DNA of 64,000 nt from Plantago ovata. Taxonomy: Eukaryota > Streptophyta > Magnoliopsida > Lamiales > Plantaginaceae. A model generated the notes under the pieces. It did no database searches. It was given only the letters and a program-made list of their open reading frames with translations, and was not told where the DNA came from. The translations under genes were made by a program, and so were the position numbers. Every line of letters begins with the position of its first letter. Position 1 is the first letter of the stretch. The stretch is taken from the NCBI GenBank assembly GCA_028274465.1, contig CM051457.1:13505097-13569096 (forward strand), given 5' to 3'. Positions 1 through 11,070 of the stretch are shown here, in pieces.

Positions 1-188
1 ATATATATATATAAAACATATATATAATCACGGGTCAGGGCGGGCTTACGGGACAAGATGTTAGGCCCGGACCGGGGCCCATGGACCTAGCTATAAGCCC
101 AAGCCCGGCCCATGAGCCACTAATGATCGGGTCTGGATCCGGTATATCGGGCCGGGCCCGGACCGGGTAGCCCAAATTGACATCCCTA
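1..188. mobile_element. Terminal fragment of a hAT-like DNA transposon
   Basis: The stretch is rich in alternating GGGCC/CCCGG motifs, unlike the AT-rich DNA around it, and ends in CAAATTGACATCCCTA. Read from the other strand that is TAGGGATGTCAATTTG, which resembles terminal inverted repeats of plant hAT elements. The other terminus lies outside the window, so the 8-bp target duplication cannot be checked. No transposase reading frame is visible. It could be a non-autonomous member. Confidence 0.5.
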
Positions 189-399
189 GTTACAAGGGTA
201 TATGTCATATTGCTTACCATAACACCTAGTACTAATAATAACAAGTTGTATGAATTTCTTTTTTCAGAACTTATCTACAAAACTATGAAGTTAAGCATGC
301 ATATTATTGGCGAGTACTCAGTGATTTCGAATGACTTCTTTCCATGTGATATTTTCACAATTTTTAAGGTGTTTGTAGACTGCAGTTTTGCATATTAAA

Positions 400-1083
400 T
401 GTAATTACAAGAGAATGACAAAAATATTTGGGCCAGCGCGGTTACTCTTGAACAACTCTCTCGGGTGATATGTCACACATACTAACGCATGTTCTTTCTT
501 ATGTACTTTGTACAAATTCGTGCGTGCACCGGGAACTTCCCAATAGACGATCACCCATCCTAGGATTGTTCAAGCGTTTCTTTTGTATGAATTTTTCGAA
601 AAGAAAGGTGCACCTTGTTGGTATATTATAAGCAGCGTTTTCATTCCCTTTAAAGTCTCTGAAATTCTACGATGTTATATTTATTCCCTCTTAAATTGTG
701 CGACGCCTTTGTTTGTCCCAACCAATTGTACACTACTCATGTGGGCTTTGGGGCTCGTTCAACTCTAATACCATGTGTAACGCTCCGACCACTAATGGGT
801 CAAAAGTTTGATACTTTGGGCTGGCGCGGTTACTCATAGACAACTCTCCCGAGTGATATGCTAGCTCCACAAACCAACACGTGTTCTTTCCCGTGCACTT
901 TGTTCTTACTCATCTGCGCACCAGAAACTTTTCCAATAGGTCACTCATTCTAAAATTTGTCAAGACTCAAGATCCTTTAACTTTGGAGTTTTTTTAATGG
1001 ATTGCCCAAATGAAATGTGCACCTTATTGTTATGAGTAGCGTTTTCATTCCTTATAAGCTCGCTAAAATTTTGGGGGCGTTAG
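400..1083 (-). mobile_element. Cassandra-type TRIM retrotransposon (5S-rRNA-like LTRs)
   Basis: On the minus strand the upper LTR spans about 1083-776 and the lower one about 679-400, separated by only about 97 bp. Both LTRs contain a 5S-rRNA-like internal-promoter segment; the lower one reads CCTAGGATGGGTGATC around 555-570. Directly inside the upper LTR, which ends GAGCGTTACA, lies TGGTATTAGAGTT at about 773-761. This matches the primer-binding site complementary to initiator tRNA-Met used by Cassandra elements. There is no coding capacity, as expected for a TRIM. The two LTRs are clearly diverged, so the insertion is old. Confidence 0.8.
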
Positions 1084-1930
1084 AGAGAGGGATGTCGAGA
1101 TGGTAGGAGCATTAAAAGCACACTTCTCATTCACACGTCTTAGTGATTTGATAATGGACAAGTGGATTTGGCTTGGAAAGGCTTCGGATTGGTACACTGC
1201 TGAAGAAGGATACGCGTAGTTAAACAAGCAAGAGAGGGAGGTGCCAATGAAACGTTGGGTAAGTTTGATTTGGAATAACTCAGTCTCCCTAAAAGTTTGC
1301 ACTTTTGTATGAAAATTTCTACAAGACAAATTCCCTCCATGGAAAACCTCAAGAGAAGAGGGATCTTTTTCACGAATAATGATTGTAGTTGCAAAACATG
1401 TGAGGGAGTAGTTGAGAGCTCTTGGCATATCTTCGGGGAATTTTGGCTTGAAGGTTTGGAGAGCGCTCTTTGCTTGGCTTAATGTTGGCACCATGTTGGG
1501 TAGTACTTTGGAAGAAACCTTAGTGAGTCTATCTACTTGGGGTAGCTAGCTATGGAGGAAGAAAGAGTTGGCATGTGATTTGGTTTGGAACCATTTAGAC
1601 TATCTGGAAGGTAATAATAAATGATCTTGTTTTCAACAACGAATATTGGAGTTCTTGACAAATGACAAATCTTAGAAAAAATAAAGATTACTTGTTGATC
1701 GTAAGAGAGAAAGACAAACTTAGAGACTACAAACACATGGAGGATTGGTTCCTAGAACCTAAGAAGTGTCTCGACTCTTGCTAAGGGGTTCGGTTTGGGT
1801 AGGGAGGCTGTGGCTTTTCTCGAGTTGGGGGAGAGTTCCACCTATTTTGTTGCTTTCTTTTTTTAACCGCGTGTGAGCATAAATAATGCTCATTTCGTTT
1901 AATAAAATATTTTAACTGGTTAAAAAAAAT
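1084..1930 (+). mobile_element. 3' remnant of a LINE (zf-RVT region, decayed)
   Basis: Conceptual translation around 1150-1480 shows the pattern of the zinc-binding domain at the C-terminus of plant LINE reverse transcriptases. Visible pieces are a DKWIWLG segment, then ENLKRRGIF, then a CxxC-like CKTC, then ESSWHIFGEF. Further on, 1580-1640 reads like TIWKVIINDLVFNN, also typical of LINE ORF2 ends. Stops and frameshifts interrupt it throughout. The 3' end carries TTTAATAAAATATTTTAACTGG followed by a short A run at 1921-1928. It abuts the Cassandra element, so the 5' part is truncated or displaced. Confidence 0.6.
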
Positions 1931-2982
1931 CTCCTAGAGATATGGGTATAGTATATCTGTTGCTTGTGAGTTAAGTTATCATTTAAATAGTAATTTATGA
2001 ATAACAACTGTAGCAATGAATTAGATATAGACATATAGTTCAATCCGTTAGCTGTCGGGATAGTACGTACATAAATGGTGGAAAAGCTAACCTGATGGTA
2101 TTATTGAAGCACATGAAAGGCCTTGGTTGGAGCACGTTGAGGGTCACCTTAATAAATCCACTTCCCGATTTCCAATAAACCACTACCCGAAAACAAAACC
2201 GGAAAATCCCAAATTCTACTCAGATCCAATCCAGAAATATCAACATAAAATATCCCAAATCACTCTCAATAAATGTTTTTCACATAATTTTGCCATTTTC
2301 TCAAAATATCATAAAAATGTAAGATTTTAAAATAAATATTAAATATCTCAATTACCCCGTCCATATCAAAGATTCTCATATGATTTTATTAACTTTTTGT
2401 GGATCGTTAATTAAATAATCTTATATGAATATCAGAGGAAAAATTGAATCGTTATATGAAAATATTGTAATTGCAATATTATTTTAAGAATACAAGTTTT
2501 ATAAATGTTTTTCACGTTATGATTATAGAGTAAAATTAGGACCGAGAAATGATCAATAAAACAAAAACAAAGTGAATAGACTGAAAATTGTCGATAAAAC
2601 TATAGAACTAAATGATTCTCGTACGGGACTGAAAAACTTAATCAACTTTATAACTCATTTGATGGAACCATACACCTTACTTTCATATCTTTACATTGCT
2701 CCAACTTATTACCTATGCACCACCCTCGTGACTCCAAAACATTTTCTAATAATACTAATCTTAGAAACAAACATTTGAGAGGAGGGGAGGTAGTGCCTGT
2801 CTTCTTCTTTGTTCTTCCTTGTCCTCTGTTCGGACCTCCTTTATTCTATTCGCCAATCAAACCATTCCTGTTTCGCCTTTATATTCAGCAGTTATGAGTC
2901 ATTCACAATCATCCCACTCATCCATTTTCACAAACACCTTGCTTCCTCTCAAAACACTTAATAAACACTCCAATTCCATTCA
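1931..2982. other. Intergenic, upstream region of the GRAS gene
   Basis: AT-rich DNA with no supportable coding sequence. The last 150 bp are pyrimidine-rich, as in a plant 5' UTR, and lead into the GRAS start codon. A weak TATA-like TTTATATTC lies near 2876; I cannot place a promoter with confidence. Confidence 0.5.
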
Positions 2983-4791
2983 ATGGCGACCAACGCAGAT
3001 CGAGTATGCGGCAGCAGTGAAGAAGAAGTAGAGGGCGACTATTTCGATGGCGTTTACGACTACATACAGCAGATGCTCCTCGAAGAAGACGACCTGGAGC
3101 ATCGCCCTTGTATGTCCCAGGATTTCTACGCTCTTCAAGCTGCCGAGAAATCTTTCCATGATGCTCTCGTCACAGAGAAACCTGACTCCTCTTCTTCCTC
3201 GCTTTCTCGATGCTACCAAGCTGCATTTACTCCTGATTCGTTCGGTCAACGCTTGTTCTCTGCTTCTCCTGGCTGGCTGCCTGCTGACTCTCCCCAGATC
3301 GATTTCAACGGCCTGTCTAACAGGCAGGCCACAGAAGCTACTACCGGTGAGAATGGTTCTGGACCTTCTGGTGTGGAGAAGAGAACGCGTGATACTAGAG
3401 AGAAAGCTAGTGACTACTGTCCAGAACAGACTAGTAGTAAACAGTTTGCTGCTAGCAATGATGACGATCCGGAGATTATGGACAACTCATTGCTCTGCCC
3501 GAACATGAACCCGAACTTCTACTGCTTCACTCCTGACGGTGAGCATGTCGTCTCTGATAACGAGGACCAGGTGAAGAAGCAGTACAGGAAATCGACTGTC
3601 GTGAAACGAGGGAGGCCTAAAGGGAGCAAGAAGGATAGGACGGTTACGGAAGTGGTTGATCTTATGAGTTTGCTGACTCGATGTGCTCAGGCTGTTGCAG
3701 GTTTCGATACGAGAGATGTGGAGGAGCTGTTGAAGCAGATTAGGCAATCGTCATCTCCGTATGGGGATGCGAACGAGAGGCTGGCGCATTGTTTTGCGAA
3801 TGCGCTGGAAGCACGTATGGCAGGCACTGGCTGGGCTTTGTATTCTGCTGTTGCAACGAGGAAGGCATCCGCGGCGGAGTTGCTGAAGTCGTACAATAAC
3901 TATGTTCGGGCATGCCCGTTTAAGAGGATGTCGAATATATGTGCGAACAAGATGATAGGAAGGCGGTTTTATGATGTGCATAAGATTCACATTATTGATT
4001 TCGGGATTCTGTATGGGTTTCAGTGGCCGTGTATAATCCATGGATTATCGATGAAGCCAGGAGGGCCTCCTTTGGTGAGAATAACGGGGATCGATTTTCC
4101 TCAGTCGGGGTTTAAGCCAGCTGAGAGGGTTGAACAGACGGGGAACCGGTTGAGGAGTTACTGTAAGAGGTTCAACGTGCCGTTTGAGTACAATGCGCTG
4201 GCGAAGAAGTGGGAAGATATAACGGTGGAGGAACTCAAGATAGAAGGAGACGAAACTGTGGTGGTTAATTGTATGTACAGGCTAAGGCATGTGCTGGACG
4301 AGAGTGTTGGTTCGGATAACCCGAGGGATGCTGTCCTGAGGCTGATAAAGAAAATTAATCCGGATATGTTCGTTCATGGGGTCGTTAATGGAACTTACAA
4401 CGCCCCATTTTTCACCACAAGGTTCCGTGAAGCGTTGTACAACTACTCGTCTTGGTTCGATATGATGGCGGCTACACTCCCAAAGGAAGATGGAGACAGA
4501 TTGCTGTATGAGAGGGAGGTGTTTGGAAGAGATGTTATGAATGTGATAGCTTGTGAAGGTAGCGAAAGGGTCGAAAGGCCGGATACTTACAAACAGTGGC
4601 AGGTGAGGCTCAAGAGGTCTGGGTTTAAGCAGATCCAGTTGAGTAGAGAAATCTTGAATGAAGTGAAGATTAAGGTCAGGAAGTCTTACCATAATGATTT
4701 CATGATTGATGAAGATAGTAACTGGATGCTACAAGGATGGAAAGGAAGAGTTATGCATGCTCTTTCCTTCTGGAAGCCTACTAAAGATTGA
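2983..4791 (+). CDS. GRAS-family transcription regulator, SCL14/SCL33-like
   Basis: A single-exon gene for 602 residues. The N-terminal 220 residues are variable, with acidic patches (EEEVEGDYFDGVYDYIQQML near 13-32) and a basic KRGRPKGSKK at 208-217. The GRAS domain then runs to the C-terminus. In order it shows the first leucine heptad region (LMSLLTRCAQAVA, about 228-240), the VHIID-type core (IHIIDF, 335-340), the PFYRE region (PFF..RFREALYNYSSWF, about 474-492), RVERPDTYKQWQ (about 529-540) and a SAW-type end (W..GWKGR..ALSFWKP, 581-599). Architecture and length fit the SCL9/14/33 subfamily, whose member SCL14 is known to act with TGA factors on detoxification genes; that role here is inference. 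The start is the first ATG and sits just before the acidic N-terminus typical of the subfamily. Intronless structure is usual for GRAS genes. Confidence 0.95.
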   Translation: MATNADRVCGSSEEEVEGDYFDGVYDYIQQMLLEEDDLEHRPCMSQDFYALQAAEKSFHDALVTEKPDSSSSSLSRCYQAAFTPDSFGQRLFSASPGWLPADSPQIDFNGLSNRQATEATTGENGSGPSGVEKRTRDTREKASDYCPEQTSSKQFAASNDDDPEIMDNSLLCPNMNPNFYCFTPDGEHVVSDNEDQVKKQYRKSTVVKRGRPKGSKKDRTVTEVVDLMSLLTRCAQAVAGFDTRDVEELLKQIRQSSSPYGDANERLAHCFANALEARMAGTGWALYSAVATRKASAAELLKSYNNYVRACPFKRMSNICANKMIGRRFYDVHKIHIIDFGILYGFQWPCIIHGLSMKPGGPPLVRITGIDFPQSGFKPAERVEQTGNRLRSYCKRFNVPFEYNALAKKWEDITVEELKIEGDETVVVNCMYRLRHVLDESVGSDNPRDAVLRLIKKINPDMFVHGVVNGTYNAPFFTTRFREALYNYSSWFDMMAATLPKEDGDRLLYEREVFGRDVMNVIACEGSERVERPDTYKQWQVRLKRSGFKQIQLSREILNEVKIKVRKSYHNDFMIDEDSNWMLQGWKGRVMHALSFWKPTKD

Positions 4792-6402
4792 ACAACAACA
4801 GAATCTGTTTCTGTCTTTGGTTTTATATTTAAAACGAAACACACAAGTCATCTGAGCTTTTGAAAATTTTAATATGTTATAGAGATGTGTAATAATTGAT
4901 ATCCCGTGCGATAACGTGTCACAAACACGTTACGGATGGGAGAGATATATCTGTGGCAGTGTATGATACAAAGTATCCAAATTACGATTCACCTAGCTAA
5001 AGTAATGATGAGTACCTCTAAACTACAGTTTCTGATTTACTTTCCGAATAAGATCAAGATGATTCCTAGAAATACAATGAAGAATAATTGAAGTAAGCTA
5101 TGAAAAAAGTTGCTAATTTAAAGATAATTTCATTAATGGGTGGGCCACAAATGGATAAAGTTGATTGGAATCGGCCGGGTTGTGACCTGTGAGAGTGGTC
5201 TTACGTTTCCTTACCTGATTGCTTGCTTGACCAAGATTGTCTTAGCAGAAGTGGAATTCTGGTCATGATTTGCACTAAAGAAATTTACCTACGAGGTCGA
5301 GAGTCAAAGATGTTGACTTCAGGGTCAAGAATCAAGATTGCATTTTGAGGAATATAAGTGTCAATGGAATTTGACAAAATAAACCTAGGATATTCAACAC
5401 TTTTAGTTTAGCACCTTCTTCTAAGTTAGATGAGAAGATACTATTTGACACAGATAAAATATGTGTGTCACCATATTCTTAACTTATTACTCAGCTTATT
5501 CTTAACTTATTACTCAGCTTATTTATCGGTTTTCATATTGACTTACCTAATAATCTAAAAAATGAAATAACTCCTTAGTGAACTACATTATTAGCTAGTT
5601 TTATGTTCATCGACTTGAACATATGATTGTTTGACTAAGAGTTATGGAGTGATTTGTAACCATCATGTGACACTAGAAGAAACGATTTTCTCTAATATGA
5701 TAATATACTATTATAATTAACTAATTCAGTATGTTTGGCAGAAGTTAATTTAAATATTAAGGTTTAGATCTAAAGAATTTTATTGTTATGTCTCAGAAAG
5801 CAAGCAGATAAATCATAAGAGAAAATATTGTGGAAATTTTGAATTTTTATTCAATTTCTGGATGAATGTGCATGAACCTTGAGTGCTTTATTTATACTAA
5901 TCAATTGACTACTGTACAATTTATAATGTTGAACAATAAGGCAACTAAAACGACGGTTTGTAATTGTCCACATGATCTTCCAAGTCAATTGGGTCAGTAT
6001 TGCCCCTTTCCGGTGCTTTGTTTCCAATTTTTCTCTGCAACCCTAGTTGGCCAATTTGAATTGTCCCACCAGAGGTTGTGATCGTGTGTATTGGAAAATT
6101 CACATTCACGATTTCCCCAGCGGTCCGTTCGCCTCTCTCTGCCTTTTTTTGTTTCTTCCTTTTAGCCTTTCTTTTCTTTCCTTCGTTTCTTGTCCTCAAG
6201 TTCTTTTTCTTCTTACACTTAGACTTAGATTTTCTCTTATTTACCACAAAGCTTTCTAATTTCCAATATCATGAATAATAGTTTGGTCAGACCAAGATTT
6301 AAGTGAGATATTTAACCTCGGGCTAAATTTGTCAGGTTGGCGGTGATGGATCGAGAAAACCTCCATTGTAGGTTGCGCTTCCTTCTCTTAGTGAAGTAAC
6401 AG
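4792..6402. other. Intergenic region downstream of the GRAS gene
   Basis: AT-rich spacer. A short direct repeat of TTCTTAACTTATTACTCAGC lies near 5475-5520. The part from 5730 to 6260 has a pyrimidine-rich tract and resembles LTR-like repetitive DNA, but I could not find paired ends. A lysine-rich open frame on the minus strand here is a by-product of that tract. Confidence 0.4.
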
Positions 6403-6414
6403 GTGGAGTGCAAT

Positions 6415-6598
6415 GGGAGTCATAAGGTGGTGCAGCTGTAAGGAGTTTGGATAGTGAAGGAGAGGTACAAGGTTCGATCCTTGGCGGTGGCGGAGTTATA
6501 AGGTTGGTTTAGGTGTGGAGAAATAAGGCAGTCCAGAAACTTTGTATAGCATTAGTGTAGGAGTAGTCGTAATATTTGTCGTTTAAAAAAAAAAACAA
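6415..6598 (+). mobile_element. tRNA-derived SINE with target-site duplication
   Basis: An element of about 180 bp with a Pol III box-A-like GGTGGTGCAGCTG near 6426 and a box B GGTTCGATCC at 6471-6480, ending in an A run (about 6585-6595). It is flanked by the 12-bp direct repeat GTGGAGTGCAAT at 6403-6414 and 6599-6610. This fits a complete SINE. Its 3' part (TTTGTATAGCATTAGTGTAGGA, then GTAATATTTGTC) recurs in the element at 13745-13881, so the two belong to one family. Confidence 0.8.
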
Positions 6599-6648
6599 GT
6601 GGAGTGCAATTGGGCTAGGTGTTCTATTGGTCCTTATGCAACAGGACA

Positions 6649-7437
6649 GGGTTAATTGCAGTTTTAGTCTCGTATCTCCAAATCATCTTCGCTTTTGGTC
6701 CTCTACATTTCATATACGGTCCTATACGTTGCCATTTGCTTAGGTGGCGGCGAACTGAACTAGGACGAACTGAAATGGACACGAAGAACTGCATTTGGAC
6801 GAACTAGTGGAGTTTTTGCGGGAAATTTACCCCAAATATTGAAAATTTCTCTTTCTTACAAACCTTAAACCTAACTTGCAATAAAAATTGATCCATTTTT
6901 CAATCAAAATCGATTTTATTTCTTGTTTATTGTTCATTGCGATCAAACTCTGCAAACATATGTTGATTAAGCTCTGTAACCGAGCTTATGACGCTTCGAA
7001 AACAGAGCTTATTGAGCTCCGAAGACAGAGCTTATCAAGCTCTATTTTCAGAGTTTATAAAGCTCTGTTTGAGAGCTTCAAAACTCTGTTTTCAAAGTTT
7101 TATCAAGATCTGTTTAAGATATTTATGAAGCTCTGTACAAAGCTTAATTTAGCTCGGTAACAGAGCTTCATTAAGCTCATTTACATAATTAGCTCTGTAA
7201 AAATAGAGCTTAAGGAAACTCTGTTTTATGACTATGGTTATGTGAATGTGGTGATGTCGTGGATGGTGTGGGGCAGTATACAATGACTGGGACGGACGAA
7301 TTATGGTCATATACGGCGACTTAGACGATTATACAGTGAATTATACCAATCGGGGACTTAATTCGCTTATTTGTCTAAACATAGGACCAAAATTGAAGAG
7401 AACCACCATTTATGGGACTAAAAGTGCAATTAACCCC
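6649..7437. mobile_element. Non-autonomous Mutator-like element (MITE), complete
   Basis: A 789-bp element with terminal inverted repeats: GGGTTAATTGCAGTTTTAGT at the left end, and at the right end the complement of GGGGTTAATTGCACTTTTAG. It is flanked by a perfect 9-bp target duplication AACAGGACA at 6640-6648 and 7438-7446. A 9-bp duplication and this terminal sequence are typical of the Mutator superfamily (hAT would give 8 bp). No transposase is encoded. The perfect duplication suggests a fairly recent insertion. The interior holds the palindromic array described separately. Confidence 0.85.
6940..7215. repeat. AGCTCTG/CAGAGCT palindromic motif array inside the MITE
   Basis: About 275 bp packed with short inverted motifs. 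AGCTCTG occurs near 6970, 7060, 7129 and 7191, its complement CAGAGCT near 7001, 7025 and 7160, and degenerate copies (GAGCTCC, CAAGCTCTA, GAGAGCTTC) lie between them. Spacing is irregular, about 20-40 bp. The motifs in both orientations would allow many alternative hairpins. Similar short subterminal motifs bind transposase in other DNA transposons, but here the array sits in the interior; its function is unknown. Confidence 0.75.
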
Positions 7438-7805
7438 AACAGGACAGGAATGTGTTGCTGGAATTTAGTTTCTCTGCTATTCTCATGTCTGCAATACTCA
7501 TTAGATGTGGAGCTTGATATAGCATTATGTTCATTTTAGTCTACAAAAATCAAGTCTTCAATTTAGTTCAAATCAATTCAGAACTACAAATAAGTTTAGT
7601 TAGTTGAATTCAAATTAGATTTGATGGGATCAGTTTACATATTTATTGAGATTAATCAAACAAACCTAAAACTTTCAAACAATAATTTTGACAGAAATTG
7701 ATATTGTTTCACTTAAAAAATATTCCAACAATTAGCATTAGTCTTGATCTGCTTAGTAATTGATCTATCAAACATATGACAACACAGTACTCTTGCATAG
7801 GATCA

Positions 7806-9665
7806 TCAATAGCAATAGTCACTTCTGCCCATTCCTCCATAGTACAGATCAGGATCCTTGGCATAATCAGAACGATACACAACGCTGTAACACTGCCACG
7901 GCCAATCCTCATCTGTATAAGGAGTCACCCACTCTGGAATTCTCGGGACAAAGTTGTTCCCTATTACCCGCATTCTGCTTATGTGCCCTGAGTCCCCATC
8001 ATAAGGGTCTGGTGGGAACCCGTTTCCCATCTGTGTCGCTGTGTGTGGATGATGCGTTCCCAACCATGAGCTATATACTTCTCCACCCCACTCAGCCCCT
8101 ATAAAGTGATACTTGAGCGTCTCAAAAAGTTCTTGAGGCCAGTATCCTAACTCTATCTTGTCATCATACCTCACCCACCAGTTGTGTGTATCCCGGTCCT
8201 ATAACAAATGATCATGAATGAGACGAATAATAAAAACTACTACACTATTAAGACGATAACTTAGCTGTTCCAAAAGAAAAAAGTAGAACGACAAGCAGAA
8301 GCTTTGAGTGTACTAACAAGATGTATCAGAAGTTTTAACGCGTATGGGAGATTCAATGGATTTGAAACAGGATAAATGGCAGCACCAAGGGCGATCACAT
8401 GGCTTGTTTGAATAAAACCAGAACAGTACAGATCAAAGCAGCCTGTTTGTTTTCCATTATCAGCCTGATCAATGTCATCAAGAACAATTTTATCAAGAAA
8501 GTAAAGATCATGTAAGTTAACCTTACTACATATTGCTGGTAACTTACAGTCCAGTAAATGAACAGTCGAGTCTGTCTGTCGCCATACAGACTGGGATGCA
8601 CCTAGTATACATGATAAAACAGTAATTAATTGGGACACGGGAAGTATTACTGATGTACTCTTCATTTTTGTTCTTCTAGGTCAGTGTGTTACTTACAATC
8701 CATCCAGTTTGGAGTTCTGAATCGGTGCCACCCGCTAGACCAATCATGGATTTACTATAATCGTTATCGTGTTCAACTTCGGGATTCCACACCCTGATAT
8801 CACCTCCAATACCATAATAAGCAAAGCCGTCTGCAATAACAATTGCTAGCTACAAAATTTCCATGTCAGTGAAAGGCTCGATTGGTATTTTAGAGTTGTA
8901 AAGTACATGATGCGCCATAATTAATGATGTGGTGTACTTACAGAGCGGTTAGGCTGGTGTAACATCAATTGTTCTTTAGGTTCCTTGCCAGCATTCATAA
9001 TTTTCGCTTTCTGCATTCCATATTTGCGGCGGATTTTATGTTCTTTAGTGACACTAATCTTCTGTCTCCTCCGAATGGGAACTGTTCCATCTGGACAAGT
9101 CCCGTTCTTTTGCCATAGCTGTTTCACTGCAATCACAGGAACGCCTGTTTCGCTTCTGGCAAAGGTATTCTTGCCTTTGACTGTGTCTGCTGTATCCATT
9201 TCTATGTCATGGCTGGGTTTCATCTGCATCCATAATCGATACTTCGATAACATAGAATCTGTCTCATTGACATTAAAGCAGTACAGCCTAATGCATTCAT
9301 TATTCGACAAAGAACAATACACATACCTGAATCTTGTGATTCTTTAAAGCAGGATGATCGAAAGCTGGCTGCTTGTAAATGTCTATGCAATCGATAATAT
9401 CTCCATCTTCGCTCTAAAAGACAAAGCACAAGAAAACTTCAACAGCTACATTTCCACTCCATGTTGCCTTCTTGATAAAAAACTAGGTGTATGAGAATAG
9501 AGACACAAGAAATGTAGAAATTTCGTATACCTGGATGCTCTTAACTGCATCGACTTTTCCAGGATTAGGCTTCGTCTCAAATTTGACAGACTCATTCAGT
9601 AAACCGCTAACCATTGTTGATGCAAGACATTGTAGTAACATTACAACCATCCATCTGAATCCCAT
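7806..9665 (-). CDS. Neprosin-family (DUF239) secreted protein
   Basis: Seven exons can be joined in phase: 9665-9531, 9413-9327, 9223-8942, 8849-8697, 8601-8548, 8464-8318 and 8198-7806, giving 416 residues. The N-terminus ([13 protein letters not shown]...) looks like a signal peptide. An activation-peptide region follows with [14 protein letters not shown]. The neprosin domain shows [63 protein letters not shown] and MGNGFPPD, all hallmarks of the family. The founding member, from Nepenthes, is a glutamic prolyl endopeptidase (family G3); most plant paralogues are uncharacterised, so enzymatic activity here is inference. Length is normal. Exon 4 was started at TTGTAG/CTA because it keeps frame and gives [13 protein letters not shown] as in relatives. 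Confidence 0.9.
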
Positions 9666-11070
9666 CTCTAGTATATATATACCTGCTTCGGTTATGGTGA
9701 ACCGAAGTGTGTTTAATTTCTTGCAAAAGATACCTAAAAGAAGTGGTTGAAAACTGAAGGAATAATTCAGTTATGTAAACTGATGATCAAATAACTACTC
9801 ACTGGCTGTATGACTTACTTTCCTTGCCATGCCAATCTGATTGTTGAAACATACCCTTTGTGGTGACTGTTGGGATGAATTTGAATGAACTCACACTTCT
9901 CATTCTGCCACTTAGCATGGAAAAATTATTGAAAGATCAATACCAACGCAAATACAATTAGTGCAAGTCGTGCAACGTACATGTTCTAAAGAATAATTTG
10001 AGAACATAAGAATATATATTTTCTCGAGATTAAATGCACTCTTAGATCTTTGACAGGAGTCGAGAAATCAGTAGAAAGAAAAATAAAGCCCACGTAAAGT
10101 TGTTCATACAAAGAACAGACTTAGCAGAATAAATGATCAACCGAATATCCAGGGCAAAAGTTGGTTCCTATACAACTATCACAAGTGACAACATGACTTT
10201 CTTTTTTCTCTCTAGTCAATAAACGGACTAAATAAAACCTCCTTGCTTCTCGGTTTTTGTTGATCTGGATAGGTTTGACAAGGTTATTTTACTGAAAATA
10301 GAATGGACATATATAAGTTCGATTGGTAACACTTTCCCCTCCAATAAATATATGTTGGGTTTGAGTGATAAATTAAATGGAAACAATTATTAATTCTTGA
10401 TCATATGCATTTTATTTTTTTAAGTTGGGAAACGGATTTTACACAAAATGTTTGTCAAGAGGACAGAATAAAATATAAGTATTTAATTAATTATGAAGAT
10501 AACTTTTCAAATATTTAATTTTAGTGATTTTCTAGAGAGTGTCTGATGTATACAATAATAATCTTTACCTGCATCCGATTTTTCTCAATTTGTTTGCAAC
10601 CTCGATCTCACTCTTTAGTTTGGAATTGAATGCCTTGACATACAGTCGGCACAGGATGACCATTTCTTTTTCCATCTAGGATCTATCGTGAAGGTTACTT
10701 GAACTTTAGGTGTAAATTAAGTGGGCTAGGAAGGAGGTTTGGACGAGTTGGATCTAATCCTTGTATGTAAACTAGAGTTAAAAATGATACAAGAGGATGT
10801 AAATATACAACTTTTTTTTTAGTGAAAAGAATCATATCAACATTTATTTATTTAACAAGCACAAATATAGTAGTTGTAGTATATATTTAATCTAGGCACA
10901 ACTTCAATAACAACGACAAAATTACGCAAAAAGCATAAAGAAGGTTCACCTATGTGGATTATTCTTAATATTCGCATTACATTTTTTACGCACACTAAGA
11001 CTCAGTCTAAGAAATATACTATATAGTAGTATGACACAATAAAATAAATATTCGAAAATCAAATGTCAAT
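9666..11070. other. Intergenic between neprosin and carboxylesterase genes
   Basis: AT-rich sequence without coding evidence. TATATATATAC lies only a few bases upstream of the neprosin start at 9669-9681, too close to be its TATA box if the chosen ATG is right. The 11.0 kb end is the 3' flank of the first carboxylesterase. No recognisable repeat seen. Confidence 0.4.

Noticed and set aside
1063-1494. A 143-codon minus-strand frame
   Set aside because: It overlaps the LINE remnant, whose plus-strand translation shows the recognisable zf-RVT pattern; the minus frame is a shadow.
5945-6247. A 100-codon lysine/arginine-rich frame on the minus strand
   Set aside because: It is the complement of a pyrimidine-rich tract, shows no domain, and has no codon or splice evidence; probably low-complexity or LTR-like DNA.
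6888-7160. A 90-codon plus-strand frame
   Set aside because: It lies entirely in the Mutator-like MITE and its palindromic array; the repeated GAGCTT motif creates Leu/Lys-rich noise.
8985-9347. A 120-codon plus-strand frame with hydrophobic stretches
   Set aside because: It is antisense to neprosin exon 3, which joins in phase with six other exons.
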